DNA of 64,000 nucleotides from Pseudisothecium myosuroides. Lineage: Eukaryota; Streptophyta; Bryopsida; Hypnales; Lembophyllaceae. Shown here in pieces: positions 48,998 to 59,117 of the stretch. Each line of letters starts with the position of its first letter. Position 1 is the first letter of the stretch. The stretch is from the NCBI GenBank assembly GCA_951799445.1, contig OX637292.1:2421296-2485295 (forward strand), given 5' to 3'. Both the position numbers and the translations under genes were made by a program. The notes under the pieces are model-generated. The model was not told where the DNA came from and did no database searches. It saw only the letters and a program-made list of their open reading frames with translations.

Positions 48998-49889
48998 TTT
49001 CGCTTTTTGATTAATTTGCATGGTTGATTATCTCCCCTTTAGAGGACATTACATTCAAGGTCAGGGAATTCTAAATATTCTGATCAAAGGTCGGGGAGAA
49101 GTTCACATTTTTGCACCAGATTCTGTGTAGTTGATAGTGAGATTGACCCTGCGAAGGGTGATAATATTTCTGTCTAGGCTGAGTGGAGGACTTGAAATGT
49201 TGAGCAGTAGTTGCATGGAGAAACAATTTTGACAGATGTTACAATTTGCACAGGAGTGCTCAATAAAGTCTGACTAGCTGACTAGCTGGCTCATGGACAA
49301 GCTATACATGGATACTCACATCTGAACATTGTGGTTATTTTGGAGAGGCAATGGGTCCTCTCCTGAAGGTGTGTGGTTCATGCTTTGTAGAAGTCCTGAA
49401 AAACTTAAACTAGTTGGAAGACCATTTTGGAACAATTGTGTGGAAGGTCACCACACTTAATTATGACCTGTTGCAAAACTGACCCCTGCAGATTCTTGCT
49501 TAAAATGTACTTTTTCAAAATATGCGAGCCTTGGGTCTTGCAAGAAATTGCCAAGATAGATCTGGCAACAATTTCAAATGTTAGAATCTTTCATGAATGT
49601 AGATTTTGCTATTGGATACAATAGACAAAACTGCAAGGTGCCATTATGTAAAAAAAAAAAATTTTAATTTTTAACATGGACAATTTCCATTGATAAGGGA
49701 AAACAGTACAGTGAACCAGAAGGCGCAGCCCTCGGCAACAATATTTTGATTTTCCACATCTCATTTTCTACTCTTTTTCACTTTTCACTTTTTTTTTAAA
49801 AAGAAACTCCATGGCACCAGAACCAGCAACTAAAGTCGAAGGACCTCAAGACGCAAAAATGCCTTTTGAATATTGGATCTAAGTTAGTT
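48998..49889. other. AAT 3' flank and intergenic DNA
   Basis: The first few hundred bases are probably 3' UTR. A stretch at about 49685-49760 resembles 20045-20120 (TCCATTGnnnnGGAAAA and CAGCCCTCG core), another dispersed repeat. No gene seen. Confidence 0.4.
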
Positions 49890-50814
49890 GAAGGTGTTGA
49901 AGGACCACCAAGACCCTCCCCTTTTTTCTGCCAAAAAATATTCAAAACTGCCATTTCTATAGCAAAAAGTAAAAAAATTGAAAATTGTTTTTTTTTCGAC
50001 ATCTAACTGTAGGATCTTACACCTAACTAGTACGAGAATGTATGGAAAAAATTTCAGAAAATTTGACCACATAGATTGCAAGATATTTGCATTTGAAGGG
50101 AAAAAAAACAAGTTTTTCAGCACAATTGCGGGACTAGATTTTTTGACTTTGAACATTTTTACCTTAAATTTTTTGCACTACAAAGTTTTGAGCTTTAAAA
50201 ATTTATAGTGAAGAATTGAGTTGAGAGTCTAGGAAAAAAAATAAATTATAAAAAACTTAATTTTCATTCTTAAAAAATTGTTAAGTAGAAGTAGGTACGA
50301 GATAGAAGGAGAATTTAAATATTAATATCTTTTACATGGAATTAAAATTCACTAATCCAAATACTGAGATTGTTCTAGCATGCAAACTAAACCATGTGGA
50401 ATTTTTTTTTGAAAAATTGCAAAAATTGCATTCAAAAATGAATCCTACAATTTACTTTTTCAAGAAGATGCTCTAATTGCCCAAAAAACAAGATTGTGCA
50501 TAACTTTCTCATGACAAATCCAAATGAAATGAATCAAAGCTTTCCAAATAGACAAAATTATAATCTATGAGAAAAAAAAATTAATTTAAATTTTTGCAAA
50601 ATTTATTTTACTGCCCTTCTCCCTTGTTTTGAGCTTATTTGGGCATAACTTTTGTTTACAGGCACCGATTGAAAAAAAAATAATGTTCTCACAAAACTAA
50701 TCAGTTTTTATCTTCAAAACTGTAAAAAAAAATCAGGACAAAATTTCAGCCCATAGGTACCTGCACAAAATCCCATTTGTCCCCCAAAGGAACAATTGGA
50801 TCCTTTAGGGGCTA
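49890..50814 (+). mobile_element. TTAA-family element, subfamily 3, copy B
   Basis: Close relative of 35653-36592 along its whole length: TCTAACTGTAGGATCTTACA, GAAATTTAgcTtGAgA-like centre, AAGAAGATGCTCTAATTGCC and CATAACTTTCTCATGACAAA (CATAACAAA in the other). The right end is ATCCTTTAGGGG-CTAA. The left terminus is degraded, starting near GGACCACCAAGACC. Confidence 0.78.
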
Positions 50815-50830
50815 AGATAAACTTTGGAAG

Positions 50831-51486
50831 TTAACACCTAAATGTCTAAGGGCTTTTTCTAGCTTCTTGAAATTTGATGTAAATTGAACAAAAAGACAAC
50901 ATTTTGATCAATTTTATCAATTTTTTTAAAATTGATAACCTTACAAATTGAAACTAGACATGTTAAAGATCACATAAGAAAAGAATACAAAGCAATATCA
51001 CTCATGGATTGAAAGTTAATAATGCTTGATCATGAGCGTGTTATAGTTGTCAAAGTAATTTGAAGTCCTTCAATCCTCTTTTCACAAGTCAAATCTAAAA
51101 CATTGGTTACCAAAAAAATATAAGGTTAAAGGGCATAACATGCAAAACCCCAATCAATTTCTGGCTTTTCAAAATCTACTCTACAATTTTTTTTTAATGA
51201 ATTTCTAATGTGATTTTTTCTTGAAGATCTAATGTATTTGAGGCTCATTTCTAAGAGCCTCCAACATTAGAAAATCAAGATTTGTAATGGACACCATTGC
51301 ACAAAATCTTGAAGAGAAGATTCATAATCATTCGTTTTTAAAACCAAATTTTCAATGCTAAAACTAGGCTTCAAAAAGATTTTTTCAAAAATACAAACTA
51401 CTAAAATTAATAATTTGGTAGGGTTTAATTTAACTTCAAAGTATTGTCGATACCAAAATTTGGTGCCTTGGGAATTTAGGGGTCAA
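50831..51486 (-). mobile_element. TTAA-family element, subfamily 1, copy C (inverted)
   Basis: TTAA at 50831-50834, then CACCTAAATGTCTAAGG; the right end is GCCTTGGGAATTTAGGGG-TCAA. It is the reverse complement of the elements at 13206 and 38886 and, like the latter, lacks the nested 231-bp MITE. It lies only about 17 bp from the subfamily 3 element to its left, making a head-to-tail pair of TTAA elements. Confidence 0.75.
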
Positions 51487-51843
51487 GGAAGACAAAGCAA
51501 CCTTGTGCAATTCAATGGATCAATTTGACCCTTAAAATTCAGGCTGGTGATTATGGAAATGATCCCTCTTGCTACTATGTGACATCATCTACTTTAAAAG
51601 ACCCAATAGTGCTCATTGTAGGTCTCCCTTTTTTTATGCAAAATTCCCAGGATGAACAAATTGCAATTCTTTCCTACATGCAAAGATTCTTTGTCATTCA
51701 TTGGCCAAAAAATGGCTGCAGCGTCATTTAAAGGTTAAGAGAATAGTTGTATTTTGAGGAAAACTGAATGACGCTCACTAGATTTGTTTGATGTGGCACT
51801 TTCTTGAACTTCAGTGAGTCTCTCTCAAATCCAACTTGACATA

Positions 51844-52157
51844 AGGTAGGAGGCTCAAACTCTGAATGGGCATTAAAAGCGAATATGATTCAGAGGTACT
51901 TTTTGCTTTCTTCAATGTACCAACTATGCACATTTCAAGAGGTGGTCGCTTTTGATGACCACAAATGATACCCTTTTTCCAACTTCAAAAATTTGTAACT
52001 AATTCCACAAAGGTCCAAAAAAATATGAAACAACTTGGGTTAGATATCAATTCCACTTGTCTTTCAAGGAAAATTTACTGAAAAATATGTCAAGATGTTT
52101 TACCTCCCCAAAATTCAGTTTCAGCGCTTAGATGGTCGCTTTATGGACCTCCTACCT
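51844..52157. mobile_element. TAAGGTAG-family MITE, copy 5
   Basis: Perfect 10-bp termini AGGTAGGAGG and CCTCCTACCT within TA...TA, with further internal complementarity (GGTCGCTTTTGATGACC-like and GATGGTCGCTTTATGGACC). 314 bp, non-coding. Confidence 0.85.
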
Positions 52158-52262
52158 TACACTAGTTCTAGGATCCAGTCGTCTTGACACCCACATCTCA
52201 GATCGTTGATTTCAGGCCTTGTGCAATTCATCTTGCACCTGCAGACGGTCCAATTTATTCAC

Positions 52263-53741
52263 ATGAAGACCTCATAAAAAGAAATAGAAAATAGATCAGG
52301 AAAAGTTTGATAGCCAAAAAAATTATTTGTCCATTTGAGGTTCATGGACTATTTCTAGACTAAAAGAATTGTATGGAGAACTAGAAATCTTGAAAGTCAA
52401 GATCCCTACATCATGGAAGAACACCAAGTTTCACTGGTCTGCAGTACAAGTAATTTACAGAGATGGTATTAAAAAACAGCCAACTCTGTTCGATCGTCAC
52501 CATCGTGAATAGAATTCCAAAAGCCCGGACCTTACTCAAATAGATTGAAGTACCTCCTCCCGCTTGAACAGGAACAAACGCTTCAGTACATCGTCTACCA
52601 CCTGATTACAAGAAAAAGGGTAAAACAGAGTATGAGAAACCAAGAGATACTTCACATCAACAATCTGAGATGGCAATAAAAACAAAGCAGCTACGAAATA
52701 AGAGGCTGTGTCCCTTCCCAAGTGCAACTCTGGATATGAGAGGCTCTGGACCTTATTTCAGTGTGGCTGCACAATAGATGTAGTTTCTCTCATATTAGGA
52801 ATTGGCGATCCATTTTCGATCGGGTAGCAACGAATGCTGCATGTATGTATTTCTCACTTCACCGTAGATGTAGCTTGTGTTGATGCAATAGGCTTCCTCC
52901 CCATCAGTCCAGAGCCACCAAAGGAAATAACAAGAACAGGAGCTGGTTGAGAAGACAAAACAGTACCTTATCAGGAGCTAGTGGAAGCACCGTAAGTGAC
53001 GCCAACTGTGATATATAGGACCTGGGCTCCTTTTCGACATACTCACCATGCTGGATGATAGATACTGCAAGGCAAGTAAGAGATTTGTGGATCATAGCAT
53101 CAAGCATCAAGCTGAACTCTCCAGTGAAAAGATTGTGTAACCAAATGATGAGAAAATGTAAATACTAGTGGAACACCAAATTCATGACTAAGATGACAGT
53201 CATTTAAAGTGCAGTGTCTTCGGCTGAACATGCAGTTAGTAACGACGCAAAGTGAAGAATTGCTCACATTAAGCTTGAAGGTGATTCTCTTCCCAGATAG
53301 CATGCGCTCTTCTGTGTCTATCCAGCACGAGGGGATGCCTTCCAGTTCTATTGCCAATTTCATTAAAATGGCGATATTTTTTTTAAATGGCATGAAAACA
53401 GTTCAGAACGGCCGTTCTAAATCTATACCAGTCCTAGATGGTTCAGAATGGCCGTTCTGAAATCTATACCTATCCTAGATGGTGAAAATGGCACACCGTC
53501 AAAGTGGCACTTGGAATACCGCCATTTTATTGAAATTGCCCATTTCTGCAATTTCTTGCAAATGGGAAGTATTGTTGGAGTTCCACCCTCCCACGACCAG
53601 AATCAAATCCACCTCGTCTTTGACAAGCTGGAACATTGCATCTTGCATCTCCTGTTAACACAACAGCATTAATAATAAAACAATGCAAAAGTTAAACAAG
53701 CGTACTCACAAATCGATACCAAAACTGGGAAAGGATGGATT
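52263..53741 (-). pseudogene. Truncated HDR (IspH) gene copy, 3' exons only
   Basis: A DNA-level duplicate of 61950-63283, introns included, so not a retrocopy. The last exon (ending [17 protein letters not shown], stop at 52536) is intact. The penultimate exon is scrambled: where the intact gene encodes [12 protein letters not shown], this copy has small insertions and substitutions that shift the frame and alter the active-site motif. The preceding exon (region 53270-53665, with GGW-like and [17 protein letters not shown] segments) is broken by a 194-bp MITE. All upstream exons are missing beyond 53741. No functional reductase can be produced from it. Copies are still very similar, so the duplication is fairly recent. 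Confidence 0.88.
53350..53543. mobile_element. 194-bp MITE inserted in the HDR pseudogene exon
   Basis: The intact HDR copy reads CCAGTTCT-GCAATTTC without interruption at 63083-63098. Here 194 bp intervene, flanked by TTCT on both sides (53346-53349 and 53544-53547). The termini ATTGCCAATTTCATTAAAAT and ATTTTATTGAAATTGCCCAT are inverted repeats of about 24 bp. The interior holds two imperfect 41-bp tandem units with GTTCAGAAnGGCCGTTCT. The superfamily is uncertain. Confidence 0.88.
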
Positions 53742-54906
53742 AAGAATGAAGGAAATGGTCGATCAAAATAGAAAGCGACCCACGCAAGAAGGTAAGTAAT
53801 GGAGTAACTCACTGTAACTTAAAATTAATTCTTCCCTATCCTTATCTCCATGTGGATGAAGAAAGAACAAATATAGGGATAGGGAATGCTCTTCTCCACT
53901 AGTGTTGCTCTACCCCAAACATATAGAGACTTAACATTGTTAACCTCGTTAGATGCCTCCCCCTAGGTGGAAGGATAATCGCCCCAAGATACTGGGAGGG
54001 GGGGAAGAGAATTTAGCTATAATATCTACAATTTTGATTGGCTAAGTGCGTAGACTGTTCAATTGCATCGTTAGACCATCGTTAGACCTGCGAATGTGAT
54101 TGGTTGGCACTACGCTGGAGGTTCTTGATTTTGGGGGAACAAAAGGGACCTCCCCCAGTGAAGGTAAACAATGTTATAGAAAGGTAACTTTGAATTCCCT
54201 AAATCTCCCCTCCTTTAGAGCATCCCCACCACTGAGTTCTATATCCCTAAAGGTTTACAATCAGGACCTTAGATGGAGATGGGGATACAAAAAACCTGCA
54301 CCCACCAATTGTTTTCCAAAATTTCTATCCCTAAAATATTCAAATATCTCTAAAAGTTGGGTCCAATTCTCTATATTGAAGCTCACATAGAGAACACGTT
54401 AGGTCTCATCTGTATAAAGTCAAAGTTGACTGCTTTGAGATCTCATTCACAGTAAAAATTTAGAGATACAAAATACATTGGTGTGGATGCTCTTAGAGAA
54501 TTGGACCTTGAGTTCCCTGAATATTTAAGGATAGAGAACTTTGGTGGAGAGTTTTCTTCCCTATCCCCATGTCTTTCATCCAGATAGGGATAGGGAATGC
54601 CCTTGGTGGGGATCAATGCTCTTTAGTGGATTGCCCGTGGAGCCACCTCCAGCTCACTGTGAACAGCTGTGATGCTCGAGACTAGAATTAAATATATATA
54701 TTTATAGATGGCGATGGATCCCCTGCTCGGCGTGAGGATTGACGAAGGAAGGAATAATCCGTACGAAGAAGGAAGGAAGGCAGGCAAGCAGGCAGTGCCG
54801 TGGAGGGCACAGGCACTGATGTGTGAAGTGTGAACCGAACTGAACGAAGACCACAATTGTAAAATCCAAGCTGAGCTAACTGCAGCTAAGCTAAGCTTAA
54901 GCTAAC
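53742..54906. other. Intergenic DNA with a MITE and further inverted motifs
   Basis: No gene. The phrases TTCCCTATCC and ATAGGGATAGGGAATGC occur near 53830-53890 and again near 54560-54600, probably termini of an element of about 0.8 kb enclosing the MITE at 54215. A (GGAAGGAA/GGCAGGCAA) microsatellite-like run lies at about 54768-54795. Confidence 0.45.
54215..54497. mobile_element. MITE with AGAGCATCC termini
   Basis: The left end TTTAGAGCATCCCCACCA and right end TTGGTGTGGATGCTCTTAGA are inverted repeats. GAGCATC(T/C)CCA-type ends are common among plant MITEs (family knowledge). 283 bp, non-coding. Confidence 0.7.
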
Positions 54907-55645
54907 TTACAGGAGGCCGCAAACGTTCGCCGCAAGGCGCTGGACGACGGACGTTTCCCGCGTGAGCTGGACTGAGCACGATTTGGAAGGTCTGTGGCTT
55001 TCTGTCGGGGAACTGCAGCTTCCACCGCGGAAGGCGATCGATGATTCCGTCAGGTTCGGTATCAATCTGGGCAGCCAGCGGCGGGACCCAGGTAAAAAAA
55101 CACGAGAGACAACAGGCACGAAGCTCACGCCACTCAGCAGACCGGGAAAACGGAATGGAGCCAGTAACTTAATTCGCCAGAGGAGCCGGGGACGCCGGGG
55201 GGCGCGCTGCCCGCAGCCCGGTGCCCGAGGCCGCGGGGGCGGGGATGCGGGCGAGGGGCTGGCGGGCTGGCTGGCACTCCTGGCAGGCAGGGCAGGCAGG
55301 CAGGCGCAGCACCCCCATAGCTCGCCGCCTCCATAGCTGGCTTCCTGTTTTGCCAATTCCATTGTCTGGCAGACTGGCACAATCCCCTGTCTGGTGTTAA
55401 GTTATTGCTCTGCTGCCGAGATCCGTTGAGCTCGCTCGGGCGCCTCCTCTGCGTGCTCCTTTAGGTTCGTTGCGCCCTTCTCGCTTCGCCTTCCCATACT
55501 TAAGACGCCACCTACTATCATTGTCCATCTAGATTCTAGAACCCTCTGCAGGTGCACAGCGCGCTTCTCCTCGTGCTCTCCGTCGTTGTCGTTGTCGTCC
55601 TCCCGCGCTTCCCGATTCCCTTGCCCCTCGGCCCTTCTCGGCCTC
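54907..55645. other. GC-rich region without a supported gene
   Basis: Strong rise in GC, with GGCAGGCAGG-type runs near 55280-55310 and GTCGTTGTCGTTGTCG near 55580. Long open frames on both strands are what high GC produces, and none shows a domain. It could be a promoter/CpG-like region or a relic leader. Confidence 0.35.
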
Positions 55646-55895
55646 CCTTCTCCTCGGCCCGATGTTCCAGGTCGTTTGGGGGTTCCGCCTGCCTGCACCG
55701 GTTTACCCGCTCGTCGTCGTGCTCGTCCCCCTCGTCGTCTCGCTGTGTCTGCACCGCTCCTCCGTGCGTGAAAATGATGAAGATACAAGTACCTGCAGAT
55801 TAATTCTTTGTTTGGTCTCCAACCCAAGGCCAAAGCCAAAGCGCCCGTCACAAGTTTACCTATCAGCCTGCCATAATTTTCACAGTTCTGGCAAT
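55646..55895 (+). repeat. Left arm of a long inverted duplication
   Basis: The stretch from CGGCCCGATGTTCC through TGTCTGCACCGCTCCTCCGT to CCATAATTTTCACAGTT matches, in reverse complement and with gaps, 57938-58560. Shared points include the GGGGGTTCCGCCTGCCTG run, GTGTCTGCACCGCTCCTCCG and TTTGTTTGGTCTCCAA / TTGAAGGCCAAACAAA. Confidence 0.78.
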
Positions 55896-56625
55896 GAACC
55901 TGATCCTTTAGGAGTAAAAAAACAAACACTTTTAGCGACATGTGGGAGCAATCTGTGGATACACAAACATTTGAAGGAAATTCTCCAACATTCAAGCTTG
56001 TACGTATCATATAACAAGTGACAGCTGTTCCTGACCATCTCGCTCACCCCTACACTTCCGTAGAACAGTGTTTTTACAAACAATGGTCTCCATAAACTGT
56101 GAAACATAAAAACTGCTTGAAGCCTTACATTGTTGTCAAGCAGATGCCATATCTCTACTCTCCCTTACGCAATTTGCATAAACAAAACACGGAGTCTGGA
56201 AATTGAATGTTTCAAGCTGCACTGATTCCTGAAACCGTACTCTGTGCAACCCCTGCTGAATCAGTTCTGGGAGTTAAGTCCACACAGAGAATGTACCTTG
56301 GAGATTACCGTTGCCACCAGTTCAGAAGAGTACTGGGTGCCACAACCAGGAAGGTGTTTCGGTGCCACTTTTTGGTCAAAATAGAATTCTGCACCCTGAA
56401 GCTTTGTTCGTGGTTGCTGAAACTTAGCCAAGTAATGGTGTGTGCACCTTCATCCAGAGTTCTCATTGATGTTTGAAATCTACGCAAAACGGAGGAAAAT
56501 AATGTAAAAAACTCGGCAAGGTACAAGCTCAGCAAGTCACAATCTCTTCTAGTTCCGCACCAAGTTTCTGCTTCACAAGTTGCATAATTTGAAAAATGCA
56601 TATGCCCTTGAAACCTGATTCACAA

Positions 56626-56832
56626 CAATAGAACCTCTCTTAGTGCATACTCTCTTAGTGCATAATATGCAGTAAGAGAAGTCGTACTTTGAAGCCTTTA
56701 TTGTTAAACAATAGTTGGAAGCCCCGTAGTTAGAGGCCACGAGTAGGCAATGGTCAGTACTGAACTTCTCTTAGTGCATAAAACTCTCTTAGTGCATAAT
56801 ACCAACACTATACACTAAGCGAGGTTCTATTG
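56626..56832. mobile_element. Short element with CAATAGAACCTC termini, copy 2
   Basis: The left end CAATAGAACCTCTCTTAG and right end CTAAGCGAGGTTCTATTG form about 18 bp of inverted repeat. CTCTCTTAGTGCATAA occurs four times internally as two tandem pairs. Same family as 27621-27811. Confidence 0.78.
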
Positions 56833-57399
56833 TATATCAATAGTAACAAGACATCTACTTGAGAAGCAAGAGGATGCATCTTTGGTACAATCCTCAATAT
56901 AGTCCTCAATATAATCCTGATTGATTCAAAATATCAGAAATCATGTTTGACAATCTCGGAATACTACTATTCCTAAACCATACATCGCAATTATACTAGT
57001 CATGTAAAATTCTTTCCTTGAAATGATAGTCCACAACATGTTATTATTGCTTTAAACATTTGTCTAATTCTCATTGGACATAACTCTCAACATTTCCAAA
57101 CCATTTCTTATTTAGTCTCCCCCCTCGAGGTAGACATTGAATAATCGCATTGTAATGGACAAATTTAAACTTAGAAGGAAAGAAAGGAGAAATTAACATA
57201 CTTTGTGTGGAAACCAAACATGCTTTTCTTAACGCCTCTTGTATCCACCCAGCCTGGGTGCATGGAATAGAATTCCACCGCATCTTTATGCTTTTCAGCC
57301 CAGTACTATATTAAAGCGACCTGTAATAATGTCACTCCATGATAGTTAGTTAATTCACTTAAACAATGGCCAACCCAGGCCGCTGTTGCAAAACTAGTA

Positions 57400-57602
57400 A
57401 GGTAGAGGCACCCCAAAGGATCTCTTTTTAGGAAGGGGAGTCATTTCAAAACCTAAATGTAGACATACCAAACATAGCTTACTATTTGTTGACCGAAATG
57501 ATAAAACATGTATAGTCCACCTAGATTTGCGTTTAAAAAATGACTCCCCTTCCTAGAAAGGGACGCCATTGGGTTCAGGGATGCCATTGGGTGCCTCTAC
57601 CT
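57400..57602. mobile_element. TAAGGTAG-family MITE, copy 6
   Basis: The left end TA-AGGTAGAGGCACCC and right end GGGTGCCTCTACCT are inverted repeats. An inner pair, TAGGAAGGGGAGTCAT and ATGACTCCCCTTCCTA, extends the hairpin. 203 bp. Confidence 0.85.
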
Positions 57603-57937
57603 CACTGCAATTTGCAACACAAAGTTCTAGATTGTTGTCCATTCATGTTTATGATTAGAGTTTAAGGTTTAGACCCCTCAACACCGCTTGCAAAAATTCA
57701 ACATGTCAGAAAATTATTTCAACGATTTTACAAACTGGACTAAGTCTTTTAGATTGTGAGCACTCGTCACATGTTTTAATGAAGTTGCTTCGTTAATTAG
57801 CTCATGGCTAGATTTGTATTGTTACGGTTGAATTCCAAAGTGATACAGGGTGGTGCTCATGCCTCAACGACCCTTAAACGCAACCCTAAATCTAAACCCT
57901 AAACTGATGGATACTTCAGGCCGGGGAGGCTGAAGCC

Positions 57938-58560
57938 CAAACTGTGAAAATTATGGCAGGCTGAAGGCCAGCAGCAGCTGGGGCAGTACGTGCTGACAGC
58001 TAAACTCGTGACGGGAGCTTGGGCTTGGGCCTTGGGATGACATTTGGATTGAAGGCCAAACAAAGAATCCCATTTCAAACATAAGTTCGGACAAGCCTAT
58101 TGCAAGCACAAAAATTCTTGTGATGTACATGTGTTGCGTGATATGTTCTTCACAGAAAGAATTGTGCTTGCAATGGGTTTATCCAAAGTTCTGTCCATAA
58201 TGGGGTCAGTTACCTTAACTTAATCCATGGAACATTTTTGAAGGCACCGCTGAAACAGCTGCCAGCACTTAACTTCCATCTGCAGGTACTTGCATCTTCA
58301 TCAATTTCACGCACGGAGGAGCGGTGCAGACACAGCGAAGCGAGAGGACCAGCGAGGGAGACGAGCACGACGACGAGCGGAAAATTCGGAACTGGTGGGG
58401 CTGCGGGCGGGGCGGGGCTGGTCAGCTGGTGAGGGAATTTTTTTTTTCGGCGGGCGGGCCGCGGGCGGGCTTCGGGCGGGCGGGCGCCTGAAAATTCCAT
58501 CTGCCAGCCAGGCAGGCGGAACCCCCAAAACGTCCTTGGATATCGGGCCGAGGCTCGCCT
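57938..58560 (-). repeat. Right arm of the long inverted duplication
   Basis: Reverse complement of 55646-55895 with two extra segments: one at about 58385-58505 (very GC-rich, GGGCGGGC runs) and one at about 58085-58260. The arm ends at CGGGCCGAGGCTCGCC. Immediately beyond it begins the leader of the Ala/Pro/Glu-rich gene, so the arm may overlap that gene's promoter. Confidence 0.75.
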
Positions 58561-59117
58561 TCTCTTTTCTCCGAACACTACTCTCTGCTCGCTCCCTCTG
58601 CTCTGCTTTCGTTGTCGCTCCGCAGGTTCAACTCGCTCCTCTGCTTCCGTTTGTGATCTGGCGTTCGTTTTCGTGTGCCGTGTCTATCCCCTCGCCTATT
58701 GGGTATTTTTGTGCTTCTCTGGGATTGCTTTGGTGCGAGTCATGATTTTTTAGAATACGACTTTCGGTCGGTAGAGTTTCAGTCGGCAGCGCACGCATCT
58801 TCTAGGTGAAGATGGGACAGCTTTTCTCACGTGAAGATTGTCTTATTTAAGTCATCACTTAGGTTGTGTTTCTCCTGTTTCGAACACGAAAGTTGAGGCA
58901 CGTCTGAGAGAGTTGAAATATTTGCTGTCTAGTTTAGTCGGTGTGTATGCTACTTAAAATTTAGTTTTTGGCATGAATGCTTCCTGGTAACGTCAGGTAC
59001 GTGATCGCGTTCTCATTCAGTTCGCTATATGTATCTGGCAGATTTTGCGTGTTAACCGCCCCTGAAACGTAACAGCTAAGTCTTCGAAGCAAGTCTATAC
59101 CAGGCGTCGGGAGCAAG
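58561..59117 (+). promoter_or_regulatory. Leader/promoter of the Ala/Pro/Glu-rich gene
   Basis: Pyrimidine-rich CTCT and CTCGCTCC stretches at about 58560-58640 resemble plant 5' UTRs. A leader intron is possible between about 58730 and 59080. No TATA box was assigned. Confidence 0.35.

Noticed and set aside
54907..56010. Long minus-strand open frames of 157 and 202 codons in the GC-rich block
   Set aside because: High GC removes stop codons; several frames on both strands are open at once. The translations are Arg/Pro/Gly-rich without domains, and part lies in the inverted duplication.
58210..58745. Overlapping plus and minus frames of 122 and 151 codons
   Set aside because: Same GC effect, within the right arm of the inverted duplication and the gene leader. 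No splice-linked continuation.
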